This document shows positions 1 to 7,867 of a DNA stretch of 50,430 nucleotides, in pieces (position 1 is the first letter of the stretch; every line of letters starts with the position of its first letter). Made by a program: the position numbers and the translations under genes. Under the pieces are notes generated by a model. The model did not search any database. It worked only from the letters and a program-made list of their open reading frames with translations, and was not told where the DNA came from. The stretch spans positions 1-50,430 of the forward strand of contig CAJUHL010000009.1 in the NCBI GenBank assembly GCA_910586425.1, given 5' to 3'. The stretch is from an uncultured Bacilli bacterium. GTDB taxonomy: Bacteria > Bacillota_I > Bacilli_A > RF39 > UBA660.

Positions 1-2
1 AA

Positions 3-77
3 GCCAATGCGAATAAAAATAAACACAAAGATGTAGAAGTAGAAATAGTGAAAAAGTGTATGAAGATGCTATGCTAA
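3..77 (+). CDS. possible C-terminal tail of a gene entering from the left
   Basis: One frame is open from the window edge to a TAA at 75-77 and encodes about 24 residues, rich in Lys and Asn and ending in CMKMLC. It may be the end of a gene that starts outside the window. It is too short to identify, and at this base composition it could be open by chance. Confidence 0.2.
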   Translation, partial: ANANKNKHKDVEVEIVKKCMKMLC

Positions 78-220
78 ATAGGCAATGCTCGTTTGATATT
101 AGTATGTGATTAATAAATATATAATAATTTAGGTTATAGATTTAGTTAGTGGTCGCAGTTCGACATATATTTCATTTCCTAATAGGTAGTTATGGATTTT
201 GTGAATTTGGCACGTCTAAT

Positions 221-249
221 TTGACAAAATCACATATTTTTACTATAAT
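221..249 (+). promoter_or_regulatory. consensus sigma-A promoter
   Basis: A perfect -35 TTGACA (221-226) and a perfect -10 TATAAT (244-249) are separated by 17 bases. Transcription would start near 256 and read into the membrane-protein gene that follows. In the leader, 293-309 forms a small hairpin (CAATCC/GGATTG) followed by a T-rich run, which could attenuate transcription. Confidence 0.8.
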
Positions 250-338
250 TTATTTACCAATGGGGGTTGGTTATAAAGAAAAAAGATGTATTCAATCCCC
301 TTCGGATTGTTTTTATTAATGTAAAAAAAAGGGATCTT

Positions 339-905
339 ATGAAAAGGAAAATGACAGAAAAAAGAATATATGAACTTTTAGGTGTAAATATTTTTAGAAA
401 GTATGTTTTATTTGTTTGGGAAAAAATATGGAAGTTAATGCACTTAGAAAAATGTATAGGTTATAGAATTAATGATAAAACTATAGATGGACTTAAAGAT
501 TATAAATATCAATTAAAGTTATTTGCAATAAGTCACATTGTAGATTTAGGCATTCTAATTGTAACTGGCATTTTAACATCACAGGGAATTGTTTGGTGGA
601 TATTTAGTATAGGACTTAATGCATATTGTATAATGACTCAAAGATATACTCATATTAGAATTAACGAAATATTAGAAAAGCATAACAAAAGAAAGCAAAA
701 AAATACAGATAATGATGAAGAAATAAATAGCAATGAAATGGTGTTAGGACAGGAAATTAAAATGCAATTCAAAATTACTGAACCTAAAACTGAATTGTCT
801 ATAGGAGAACAAAGAGAACAATTAGAACAACTAAAGGATTATGTTGTTTCATTAAGTATATCACCTACTGAATATGAACAAAATTCAGCTTCAAAGGAAA
901 AATAG
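339..905 (+). CDS. small membrane protein of unknown function
   Basis: The frame is open from a TTG at 267, but I prefer the ATG at 339 (188 residues). It has a purine-rich AAGGGA upstream, while the TTG has a G-run directly against it. The middle of the protein has two hydrophobic segments (about residues 68-85 and 88-108 from the ATG start). They are followed by YCIMTQRYTHIRI, which resembles the N-x-x-x-IMxQRYxRxR ending of small CrtO-like acyltransferase membrane proteins; that likeness is from memory. The C-terminal 70 residues are charged, Lys/Glu/Gln-rich and probably cytoplasmic. It stands alone behind a consensus promoter in an accessory strip beside mobile-element relics. Function unknown. 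Confidence 0.6.
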   Translation: MKRKMTEKRIYELLGVNIFRKYVLFVWEKIWKLMHLEKCIGYRINDKTIDGLKDYKYQLKLFAISHIVDLGILIVTGILTSQGIVWWIFSIGLNAYCIMTQRYTHIRINEILEKHNKRKQKNTDNDEEINSNEMVLGQEIKMQFKITEPKTELSIGEQREQLEQLKDYVVSLSISPTEYEQNSASKEK

Positions 906-1091
906 CTATAATTTATTTGAAAAAGTGTAATTTTACAAAGATTTTAAATTAATATGATTTAGGGTCTTTTTTTGGTTTGAAAAAGTGGTTTATGGAATTT
1001 TTAAATATTTTGAAAAGAGTATGGAGTTTTCTAAAGGGAACATCTTTTATTTCTCTAAAGTAGGCTATGTAGGAAAATTGAAGGAGGGATA
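906..1091. other. intergenic, no gene seen
   Basis: AT-rich sequence without a convincing ORF on either strand. An AAGGAGG at 1081-1087 belongs to the decayed small gene that follows. Confidence 0.6.
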
Positions 1092-1312
1092 ATGAATAGA
1101 AAAATACATAGTGAAATATTCATGTGAAGGTTATTTTGATGATTAATAACTGCGTTTGAAGAACAACAAAGTGAATTGCCTATAACAATGTGTATTATTG
1201 ATTTTATGGAAAAATTAAGAGAAAAAATATCGTCTATGCTTTAGGCGATATTTTCAATAGTGAATTTATTGATGAAATGCAAAAAGAAGCCGATAGATTT
1301 ATAGGAAGATAA
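1092..1312 (+). pseudogene. decayed small gene with intact ribosome binding site
   Basis: A strong AAGGAGG site precedes ATG 1092, but the frame stops at TGA after 11 codons. Readable protein then continues in two other frames: LITAFEEQQSELPITMCII... up to a stop near 1240, then RKNIVYALGDIFNSEFIDEM... to TAA 1310-1312. Joined by two frameshifts, this would make a soluble acidic protein of roughly 70 residues. The family is not recognised. It lies directly upstream of a recombinase fragment, as small accessory genes of mobile elements often do. Confidence 0.5.
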
Positions 1313-1336
1313 TATATAGTAAAGGTGATAGTAGAA

Positions 1337-1483
1337 ATGAGGACAAAAATATTTGCTTATGGGAGAGTGTCATCATCTCAACAAAATGAAGAAAGACAAA
1401 TAAATTATTTTAAAGATATGAATATTAATGATAGAGATATTTATATAGATATACTAAATTATGGAAAGAAAAATATCTATTAA
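1337..1483 (+). pseudogene. serine recombinase (resolvase/invertase) N-terminal fragment
   Basis: The 48 codons from ATG 1337 read MRTKIFAYGRVSSSQQNEER..., the start of a resolvase/invertase-type serine recombinase. The Arg-Val-Ser-Ser stretch carries the nucleophile serine region, followed by the usual QNxxRQ. The fragment ends with TAA 1481-1483 where a normal protein would have about 130 more residues or a large C-terminal domain. The next codons in the same frame belong to a transposase tail, so the rest of the gene has been deleted or replaced. Confidence 0.7.
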
Positions 1484-1684
1484 GAAAAGAGACAATTAGT
1501 ATTTGGAGACTGTAAAGAAAAACATGGATTAAGATTTACAAGAGTTCGTGGCTTACTGAAAAATGAGCAAAAACCCACAATGATTGTTGCATGTCACAAT
1601 TTAGAGAAAATAGCAAATTGGAGATGGAAGATATCTCCAAATACAAGCTCAATCCCACTTATTAAAAAATTGTCTGTTTTATAA
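1484..1684 (+). pseudogene. IS1182-like transposase C-terminal fragment
   Basis: In the same frame as the recombinase fragment, directly after its stop codon, comes RQLVFGDCKEKHGLRFTRVR, then GLLKNEQKPTMIVACHNLEK, ending IANWRWK...LSVL and TAA 1682-1684. The pattern (D-x-KEKHG-x-R-x-T-x-x-RGL, then ACxNLEK-xA-x-WxWK) is the conserved end of DDE transposases of the IS1182 family. Only about the last 65 residues remain. The 3' IS end follows (1684-1745). Confidence 0.7.
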
Positions 1685-1745
1685 AAATGATTACTAAAAA
1701 AGCAGTATATTCATTTTGAATATACCACTTTGTCAACAGTCTGAA
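1684..1745 (+). repeat. IS1182-like 3' end, copy 1
   Basis: This 62-base stretch matches 15109-15170 at 58 positions by eye. It contains a perfect 9-bp hairpin with a 3-base loop (1705-1725, GTATATTCA/TGAATATAC) and ends CTTTGTCAACAGTCTGAA, typical of the right end of IS1182-type elements. It directly follows the transposase fragment stop codon. Confidence 0.7.
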
Positions 1746-1751
1746 ACGAAA

Positions 1752-2063
1752 TTATTCGTTTTTCTTTTTTATATAGTTTTTACTATTTTCGTAGTAACTT
1801 CCATTTTCATTTTTTAACATGTGACGATAACTCTCTTGGTATAATTTTTGATCTTCTAAAGAAAGATTATCAAAATTATATGCGAATCGATTATGGAAAT
1901 CACTATGATATCCCCAATAGTAAGAAGGAAGTTCGTAGATTTCATAGGTTCCATCTATCCCTTCTTGAATATAGAAATCAATTTTTTGATGTTCCAGTGG
2001 AGAAGTTAAATCTCTTACATATAGAATATTAAGTTCCAATGAATTTATCATAGATTTTAACAT
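1752..2063 (-). CDS. hypothetical protein, 103 residues
   Basis: The frame is open from 2102, but I choose the ATG at 2063 (MLKSMINSLELN...), which has AAGAGGTG at good spacing on the minus strand. The protein is acidic and rich in Tyr and Asn, with no signal peptide or membrane segment, and ends in a Lys-rich tail. Its start region faces the mnmG operon promoter, so transcription is divergent. A TATAAT-like -10 lies at 2092-2097 (minus strand) without a good -35. No family recognised. It lies immediately beyond the IS end, so it belongs to the accessory strip. Confidence 0.55.
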   Translation of the reverse strand: MLKSMINSLELNILYVRDLTSPLEHQKIDFYIQEGIDGTYEIYELPSYYWGYHSDFHNRFAYNFDNLSLEDQKLYQESYRHMLKNENGSYYENSKNYIKKKNE

Positions 2064-2116
2064 AAGTACACCTCTTAATACAATGTATGAGATTATATTC
2101 AAAAAGAAATATTAAC

Positions 2117-2145
2117 TTGAGAAATGAAGTATATTTTGCTATAAT
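2117..2145 (+). promoter_or_regulatory. sigma-A promoter of the mnmG operon
   Basis: TTGAGA (2117-2122) and TATAAT (2140-2145) are separated by 17 bases. The start of transcription would be about 15 bases before ATG 2167. Confidence 0.75.
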
Positions 2146-2166
2146 CAGAACAAAAGGAGTGTTTCT

Positions 2167-2325
2167 ATGATAAAATTTGAACTTAACCGAATACACTTGC
2201 CGAAGATAGATAATTTGCTTATCAATAAACAATATTCAAAACTTGATATGGTAATTTTAAAAATATACTTATTTCAAATGAAAAGATTAAATGATAAAAA
2301 AAGAGGTGCTTTATATGCAATATGA
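2167..2325 (+). CDS. 52-residue ORF upstream of and overlapping mnmG
   Basis: ATG 2167 follows AAGGAGTG at good spacing, just downstream of a strong promoter. The frame runs [20 protein letters not shown]... to TGA 2323-2325, overlapping the mnmG start by 11 bases in another frame. It is basic with no clear motif. It may be a genuine small protein, a leader peptide coupling translation into mnmG, or the 5' stump of a lost gene. I cannot tell which. Confidence 0.45.
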   Translation: MIKFELNRIHLPKIDNLLINKQYSKLDMVILKIYLFQMKRLNDKKRGALYAI

Positions 2326-4195
2326 CATAATTGTAGTAGGTGGAGGACACGCTGGATGTGAAGCATGTTTGGCTTCTGCTCGAATGGGAAATAATACATT
2401 ATTGGTTACGGGAAATATAAAGAATATAGCTGATATGCCCTGTAATCCATCCATTGGAGGAAGTGCCAAAGGAATTGTGGTAAGAGAAATTGATGCTCTA
2501 GGTGGTGAAATGGGAAAAAATGCAGATAAATCCCAAATTCAAATTAAAATGTTGAATTATAAAAAAGGTCCTGCTATTCAAGCTTTAAGAGCTCAAGCTG
2601 ATAAAATTACTTATCCACAAGAAATGTGGAAAACGATGTGTAATACAGAAAAATTAACCATAAAAGAAGGTATGGTAGAGGGTTTACTTGTGGAAAATGG
2701 TAAAATTATGGGGATAATTCTAGAAGATGGAACACAAATCAAAGCGCAAGCTGTTATTCTTACAACAGGAACCTACATGAAAGCAGATATTTTAGTTGGC
2801 GATAAGAGACATCGAGAAGGACCTCATGGGGAAAAACCTTGTAATTACCTTAGCGAAAATTTAGAACAATTAGGTTTTCAAATGAAAAGATTAAAAACAG
2901 GAACTCCACAAAGAATTGATAAAAACTCGATTGATTTTAGTAAAACTAAAGTAGAATATGGAGATGCTGTATACCATACCTTTAGTTTTGATCATCATCC
3001 AACTTATCAAATAGAGAATCAAGTTCCTTGTCATTTAATCTATACCAACGAAAAAACACATCAAATTATAAGAGATAATTTAAGCAAATCGAGTATGTAT
3101 GGTGGATTGGATGATATCAAAGGAATTGGTCCTAGATATTGTCCATCTATTGAGGACAAAGTAGTTCGTTTTCATGAGAAAGAACGACATCAATTATTTT
3201 TAGAGCCAGAGAGTTTATATTATGATGATATTTATATTCAAGGCTTTTCAACAAGTATGCCACATGATATTCAAGAACAAATGGTACATAGTTTAGAAGG
3301 ATTGGAACATGCAAAAATATTGAAATATGCTTATGCAATTGAATACGATGCCATATATCCTACACAATTAAAACAAACATTAGAAACCAAATTAGTTGAA
3401 AATTTATATACGGCAGGACAAATCAATGGAACCAGTGGATATGAGGAAGCCGCTTGTCAAGGATTGATTGCAGGAATCAATGCTTCTTTAAAAATCAAAG
3501 GAAAAGAACCACTTATTTTAAAAAGAGATGATGCTTATATTGGTGTTTTAATTGATGATTTGGTTACAAAAGGGATAAGAGATCCTTATAGATTATTGAC
3601 GTCAAGAGCTGAATATCGTTTATTATTGAGACATGATAATGCTGATTTGAGATTAAGAGAATATGGATACCAAGTTGGTCTCATTTCAGAAGAACAACAC
3701 AATCGATTGATTGAGAAAAAACAAAAAATTGAAGAATTAAAACAATATTTGCAAGAACATAAAATTATACCCACAATAGAAACCAATCAATATTTATCTT
3801 CTATTCCAACTGCTAATATTCAAGATGGGATTTCTTTATATCAATTATTAAAAAGACCAGAAATTACAATGGAACATCTGGAACATTTTTATGAAATCCC
3901 ATATCAGGATGATATCAAAAACCAGGTTTCTATTTTTATAAAATATGAAGGATATATTACAAAAGCTCAAAAAGAGGCAGAAAAAATGAAACGATTAGAA
4001 GATAAAAAAATTCCAGAAAATATTGATTATGATAACATTCCAAATATCGCATCTGAAGCACGGCAAAAATTAAAAGAAGTGAATCCAACATCGATTGGAC
4101 AAGCCATTCGTATTAGTGGTGTCAATCCATCGGATATTTCTATATTAATGGTATATTTGAAAAAGGAGAATCATCATGTCAATAGAGAAATTTAA
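2315..4195 (+). CDS. mnmG: tRNA uridine-5-carboxymethylaminomethyl modification enzyme MnmG
   Basis: MnmG (GidA) is the FAD-dependent partner of MnmE that installs the aminomethyl or carboxymethylaminomethyl group on wobble U34 of certain tRNAs. The frame opens at 2291, but ATG 2315 with AAGAGGTG is the natural start and gives 626 residues, close to the 628 of Bacillus. Visible features are the N-terminal FAD-binding GGGHAG, the signature [12 protein letters not shown] followed by a GGEMG turn, the second signature [15 protein letters not shown], and the FAD-proximal [18 protein letters not shown]. The helical C-terminal domain for MnmE/tRNA contact is complete. It is the first large gene of an operon with rsmG, which it overlaps by 20 bases. 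mnmE is not in the window. Confidence 0.97.
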   Translation: MQYDIIVVGGGHAGCEACLASARMGNNTLLVTGNIKNIADMPCNPSIGGSAKGIVVREIDALGGEMGKNADKSQIQIKMLNYKKGPAIQALRAQADKITYPQEMWKTMCNTEKLTIKEGMVEGLLVENGKIMGIILEDGTQIKAQAVILTTGTYMKADILVGDKRHREGPHGEKPCNYLSENLEQLGFQMKRLKTGTPQRIDKNSIDFSKTKVEYGDAVYHTFSFDHHPTYQIENQVPCHLIYTNEKTHQIIRDNLSKSSMYGGLDDIKGIGPRYCPSIEDKVVRFHEKERHQLFLEPESLYYDDIYIQGFSTSMPHDIQEQMVHSLEGLEHAKILKYAYAIEYDAIYPTQLKQTLETKLVENLYTAGQINGTSGYEEAACQGLIAGINASLKIKGKEPLILKRDDAYIGVLIDDLVTKGIRDPYRLLTSRAEYRLLLRHDNADLRLREYGYQVGLISEEQHNRLIEKKQKIEELKQYLQEHKIIPTIETNQYLSSIPTANIQDGISLYQLLKRPEITMEHLEHFYEIPYQDDIKNQVSIFIKYEGYITKAQKEAEKMKRLEDKKIPENIDYDNIPNIASEARQKLKEVNPTSIGQAIRISGVNPSDISILMVYLKKENHHVNREI

Positions 4196-4880
4196 AGCGG
4201 AATTAAATCAGTTAGGAATTTCATATACAGATCATCAATTATTCCAACTAGAACAATATTATCAATTACTGTTGGAATGGAATCAAAAAATGAATTTAAC
4301 TGCAATTATTCAAAAAGAAGAAGTATATTTAAAGCATTTTTATGATAGCCTAACCTTAACAAAAATCATCAATTTGAATGAACAAGAAACATTATGTGAT
4401 ATTGGAACAGGGGCAGGGTTTCCAGGAATCGTACTAAAAATATTTTTTCCTCACTTAAAAATGACATTAGTCGATTCTCTTCAAAAACGTACCATATTTT
4501 TAAAAAATACGATTGATGTTCTTCAATTAAAAAATGTAGAAGTTTGTAATGCTCGAGCTGAAGAGTATGCATTAAAAAATAGAGAAAAATTTGATGTTGT
4601 AACTGCACGTGCTGTAGCGCATTTAAGGATTTTATTAGAGTATGGAATTCCCATGGTAAATACTGATAAATATTTTATTGCAATGAAGGGAAATATCAAC
4701 AATGAGTTAAAGGAAAGTGAGACAACAATCTTGAAGTTAGGGTGTGAAAAACAAGATATATTGTCATTTTCCCTTCCAATGGATGCTGGAAATCGCACAT
4801 TAATATTATTTCGTAAAAAGGAAAAAACAAACTTATTATTTCCTAGGAAATATAATGAAATGAAGAAAAAGAGTTTATAA
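4176..4880 (+). CDS. rsmG: 16S rRNA (guanine-N7)-methyltransferase RsmG
   Basis: RsmG (GidB) methylates N7 of G527 of 16S rRNA (E. coli numbering) using SAM. The 234-residue product has the family N-terminus ([13 protein letters not shown]), the SAM-binding [13 protein letters not shown], the DSLQKR acidic strand-loop and the ARAVA motif near residue 145. It starts inside the end of mnmG behind AAGGAG, so it is co-translated. The last codons lie in the terminator hairpin. A 16-bp palindrome like a Noc-binding site lies within the 3' end of the gene (4837-4852). Length and motifs are normal. Confidence 0.96.
   Translation: MSIEKFKAELNQLGISYTDHQLFQLEQYYQLLLEWNQKMNLTAIIQKEEVYLKHFYDSLTLTKIINLNEQETLCDIGTGAGFPGIVLKIFFPHLKMTLVDSLQKRTIFLKNTIDVLQLKNVEVCNARAEEYALKNREKFDVVTARAVAHLRILLEYGIPMVNTDKYFIAMKGNINNELKESETTILKLGCEKQDILSFSLPMDAGNRTLILFRKKEKTNLLFPRKYNEMKKKSL
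4837..4852. promoter_or_regulatory. candidate Noc-binding site (16-bp palindrome)
   Basis: TATTTCCTAGGAAATA is a perfect palindrome and matches the known Bacillus Noc-binding site TATTTCCCGGGAAATA at 14 of 16 positions. Only the two central bases differ. It lies in the coding end of rsmG, about 120 bp before the noc start. The binding assignment is inference. Confidence 0.55.
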
Positions 4881-4891
4881 AGCTCTTTTTT
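4866..4891 (+). terminator. rho-independent terminator after rsmG
   Basis: An 8-bp stem AAAAAGAG (4866-4873) / CTCTTTTT (4883-4890) with a 9-base loop, the right arm forming the T-run. The rsmG stop codon is inside the loop. Confidence 0.65.
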
Positions 4892-4893
4892 GT

Positions 4894-4930
4894 TATATTT
4901 CCCAAAAAAAGATTGCTATATTTCCCAAAA
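4894..4930. promoter_or_regulatory. two direct copies of TATATTTCCCAAAA upstream of noc
   Basis: Identical 14-base elements at 4894-4907 and 4917-4930, 23 bases apart (about two helical turns). Each contains TATTTCCC, the left half of the Noc-binding palindrome. The second copy is also an 8-bp inverted repeat around CCCA (4916-4935, CTATATTT...AAATATAG). They fall in the presumed noc promoter region, with TATAAT at 4941-4946. They could be autoregulatory operators. Confidence 0.45.
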
Positions 4931-4974
4931 TATAGTATTATATAATAGATAGAATAAGGAAGGGGTATCGTAAT

Positions 4975-6597
4975 ATGGAAATGGGAAAAGAGGTTCTTAT
5001 TTTAAACTTGGATGATGTCTTACCAAACCGTTTTCAACCAAGAATTAAATTCAATGAACAAAATATATTAGAATTAGCAGATTCTATTAGAGAACACGGT
5101 GTGATTCAACCAATCGTTGTTCGGAAAATTGCAGATAAATATGAAATTATTGCAGGGGAACGTAGATATAAGGCAAGTATTTTAGCAGGAAAAACAACTA
5201 TTCCAGCAATTGTAACCAATTTAGATGATAGAAATAGTGCGGAGATTGCTTTAATTGAGAATGTTCAAAGACAGGATTTAACACCAATAGAAGAAGCGAT
5301 TTCATACAAAAAAATATTAGATATGGGATATATTAATCAAGCCTCATTAGCAGAAAAGTTGGGAAAAACACAGTCTACGATTGCCAATAAATTAAGATTG
5401 TTAAATTTAGCGGATGAAGTACAAGAAGCATTATTGGAAGAAAAAATTTCAGAAAGACATGCACGTTCTTTACTAAAATTGAATAAAGAAGGTCAATTAA
5501 AAATGTTAGATCGTATCATGAATGAGCGTATGACTGTAAGAAAAACGGATGAAGAAATCATGAAAATACTCAATGGTACAAATACAGATGATGATACATC
5601 AACTACACTTAAAATAGAGCCACAAGGAGCAGTAGTGCAACCAGCTAAAGAAGAACAATCAGTATCCAATCCTGTAACAGTGGATTACAATGTATCATCT
5701 TCACCAAAATTGGAGGATGTTATCATTCAGAACCCAGTCGAAACATCTAACGCAATGGAAGAAAAAAATAATACCATTCATCCAGGATTTATGGATATAG
5801 ATAAGATTGAGTCACAGGCCCAAGATATTTTTCAATCAATAGATTTGAAGCAGCCAAAGGAAGACCCAATCTTGGAAGTGAAGCCTGAAGAGTTAGAAAT
5901 CAATTCAGAACCAATTGCACCAATGACACAACCATCAGTAAATGAGGAGGTAAATCCAATCGTAGAAATAGAAGAACCAAAACCAATGGTTGGTAGATTT
6001 TTTAATATGATAAATATGAATCCACAAAGTAAAGCAAATCCAGATTATGTCAGTGATTTAGAAGAGAAAGAAGTTAATATGGATTTTAATAAGCCTATGG
6101 ATAATCCACAGCCTGATTTTCAGTTTTCACCTTTTACAGCACCAGAACCAGTTGTGCAACCAGAAGAAAAGATATCGTCTGTTGAAACCAAAAAGGAAGA
6201 TTTAAATGCCAATCAATTCATTGCTCAACCAAATTTTGGAAATCCAAATGCAATGAATGTCCCTATCAATTCTTCTATAGAGAATGAAGGGGATATGTTA
6301 CAGACAATTAATCCGTATACATTAACAGATGACTCTGAATTTACAGAACCTGTTCATTCACAAGTAGAAATGCCAAATCCAAATCAAAATATATTAAATA
6401 ATAACATGAATCATGAGATTCAACCATTAATGGTAAACGATGCAGAAACTGTAACACCAAATGTAGATATGAAAACAGTAATCAATACCATCCGAGATTG
6501 TGTAAGTAAGGTAGAATCATATGGGTATATTGTGGATGAAGAAGAAATGGATCTAGAAGATACTTACCAAGTAACGATTACAATTAACAAACAATAG
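4975..6597 (+). CDS. noc: nucleoid occlusion protein Noc (ParB family), with a large low-complexity insert
   Basis: Noc is a ParB-like CTP-binding DNA clamp that binds Noc sites and blocks FtsZ ring assembly over the nucleoid. Residues 1-200 hold the ParB nuclease-like fold (NRFQPR, GVIQPIVVR, IAGERRYKA, ALIENVQR) and the helix-turn-helix LGKTQSTIANKLRLL with SERHARSLL. Gln, Lys and Arg at these places fit Noc rather than Spo0J/ParB (which has SRPxIANxLRLL). The last 45 residues (TVINTIRDCVSKVESYG...EDTYQVTITINK) match the Noc dimerisation domain. Between them are about 290 residues rich in Pro, Glu, Asn and Gln, making 540 residues against about 283 in Bacillus. The usual N-terminal amphipathic helix is missing, but an RFF motif occurs inside the insert at about 338-349 (MVGRFFNMINMN). 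It is preceded by AAGGAAGGGG. Confidence 0.9.
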   Translation: MEMGKEVLILNLDDVLPNRFQPRIKFNEQNILELADSIREHGVIQPIVVRKIADKYEIIAGERRYKASILAGKTTIPAIVTNLDDRNSAEIALIENVQRQDLTPIEEAISYKKILDMGYINQASLAEKLGKTQSTIANKLRLLNLADEVQEALLEEKISERHARSLLKLNKEGQLKMLDRIMNERMTVRKTDEEIMKILNGTNTDDDTSTTLKIEPQGAVVQPAKEEQSVSNPVTVDYNVSSSPKLEDVIIQNPVETSNAMEEKNNTIHPGFMDIDKIESQAQDIFQSIDLKQPKEDPILEVKPEELEINSEPIAPMTQPSVNEEVNPIVEIEEPKPMVGRFFNMINMNPQSKANPDYVSDLEEKEVNMDFNKPMDNPQPDFQFSPFTAPEPVVQPEEKISSVETKKEDLNANQFIAQPNFGNPNAMNVPINSSIENEGDMLQTINPYTLTDDSEFTEPVHSQVEMPNPNQNILNNNMNHEIQPLMVNDAETVTPNVDMKTVINTIRDCVSKVESYGYIVDEEEMDLEDTYQVTITINKQ

Positions 6598-6621
6598 GCA
6601 AGTCAAACTTGTCTATTTTTC
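6594..6621 (+). terminator. terminator after noc
   Basis: A 10-bp stem with one G-T pair, ATAGGCAAGT (6594-6603) / ACTTGTCTAT (6607-6616), 3-base loop, followed by TTTT. It overlaps the noc stop codon. Confidence 0.75.
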
Positions 6622-6687
6622 TTCACAAAAAATTATCATTAAGATAAAAAATTTATTGAGAAAGAATGATATTATAAAAGTAAGTTG

Positions 6688-6696
6688 TGATATAAT
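6688..6696 (+). promoter_or_regulatory. extended -10 promoter element
   Basis: TGATATAAT (TGn-TATAAT) with no good -35 at the expected place. AGGAGG follows at 6709-6714. Confidence 0.45.
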
Positions 6697-6721
6697 AACA
6701 TAAAAATTAGGAGGTATTAAA

Positions 6722-7867
6722 TTGAATAAAAAAATAGATGAGATTGAAAATAAAGAACCCTTTTTTAATAAACAAGAAAAATATGAATATGAAAATAATT
6801 GGTTAAAAAAATTAAGAAAATATTCTAGTATAGCTTTATATGGAATAGGAGAGAGTGCTTCTTATGCTTTAAATTATTTGAAAGACAATCACATCAAAGT
6901 TGATTATATATTTGATGACGATCCTCAAAAAAATAATAGTTATAGCGAAGGAGTATTAGTAACTTTACCTAAATACGAGCCGAATATAGCAATTGTTGTC
7001 ACTTGCTCCTATTATAACGAAATTAGAGAACATCTTCTTTTACATGATAATGAAATTGATCAAAGATTATTTATGCTTGATGGATATTTTAGAAATGATT
7101 ATAATTTTGATGCTGTAAAAGAAAAAGACAAAGAAAAAATATTTTATGTATATCAAACATTAGCAGATGATAAGTCTAAAGAAGTCTTTGAAAAAGTTTT
7201 AAAGTACCGATATATAAGAGATAAATCTATTTTAAATGATATTGTTGAGCCTGAAAAAAATAGATATTTTGATCAAGTAGTTTTGGATAGATTAAAACCA
7301 GGTGTTGTTATTGACGCAGGTGCATGTAATGGTATGTATATTAAAATGATGGAAAATTATAGTGATGTTCAAAATTACTATTTTTACCTTTTTGAGCCGA
7401 ATATAAAATTAGTAAATAAAATAGAAAAAAATTTAGTGAATTATAAAAATAAAAAAATATTTAATTGTGCTTTATGTGACATTGATAGTCAAATGAAATT
7501 TGTTTCGATGCCAACTGCAACAAGTCATATTTTAGACTCTAAATATTCAGCATATAAAAATAACTCTAATGAAATAAATAATGTAAGTACATATAAATTA
7601 GATAGTATTATAAAAAATGAGAAAGTAACTTTGATAAAAGTTGATATTGAGGGTTCAGAACAGGCCTTTATAAAAGGTGCTAAAAATACAATCATAAAGA
7701 ATAAACCGATTTTATTGTTGAGTGCATATCATAAAGCAAGCGATTTATCGGAATTATTGTATTATGTAGATAGTTTGAACCTAGGTTATAAATTTTATAT
7801 GCGTCATTATTCTTTATCAGTAGCTAAAACAATATTATACTGTGTGATGGATGAGGAGGAACTATGA
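6722..7867 (+). CDS. FkbM-family SAM-dependent methyltransferase
   Basis: The start is TTG 6722, fixed by AGGAGG at 6709-6714. Residues 35-125 look like a small Rossmann-type domain (IALYGIGESASYALNYLK, then a FDDDP turn), as seen fused to methyltransferases of surface-polysaccharide clusters. Residues 190-380 are an FkbM domain: VIDAGACNG SAM-binding loop, YLFEPN, a FNCALCD strand, and the late VTLIKVDIEGSEQAFIKGA motif typical of the family. FkbM enzymes usually O-methylate sugars. It overlaps the following rfbB pseudogene by ATGA, so the two once formed an operon. Its isolation and A-rich codons suggest transfer. The substrate is unknown. Confidence 0.85.
   Translation: MNKKIDEIENKEPFFNKQEKYEYENNWLKKLRKYSSIALYGIGESASYALNYLKDNHIKVDYIFDDDPQKNNSYSEGVLVTLPKYEPNIAIVVTCSYYNEIREHLLLHDNEIDQRLFMLDGYFRNDYNFDAVKEKDKEKIFYVYQTLADDKSKEVFEKVLKYRYIRDKSILNDIVEPEKNRYFDQVVLDRLKPGVVIDAGACNGMYIKMMENYSDVQNYYFYLFEPNIKLVNKIEKNLVNYKNKKIFNCALCDIDSQMKFVSMPTATSHILDSKYSAYKNNSNEINNVSTYKLDSIIKNEKVTLIKVDIEGSEQAFIKGAKNTIIKNKPILLLSAYHKASDLSELLYYVDSLNLGYKFYMRHYSLSVAKTILYCVMDEEEL

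Noticed and set aside
2029..2232. 67-codon minus-strand ORF across the mnmG promoter
   Set aside because: It overlaps the plus-strand promoter, the 52-codon ORF and the 1752-2063 gene, and lacks a ribosome binding site.
3147..3338. ORF on the minus strand inside mnmG
   Set aside because: It is a shadow of the strongly conserved mnmG frame, with no ribosome binding site and no plausible protein character.
4369..4798. Two minus-strand ORFs inside rsmG
   Set aside because: Both overlap the conserved rsmG coding sequence fully and have no start signals.
4894..4930. parS sites for ParB
   Set aside because: The elements contain TATTTCCC, not TGTTTCACGTGAAACA. They resemble the Noc half-site and were reported as such.
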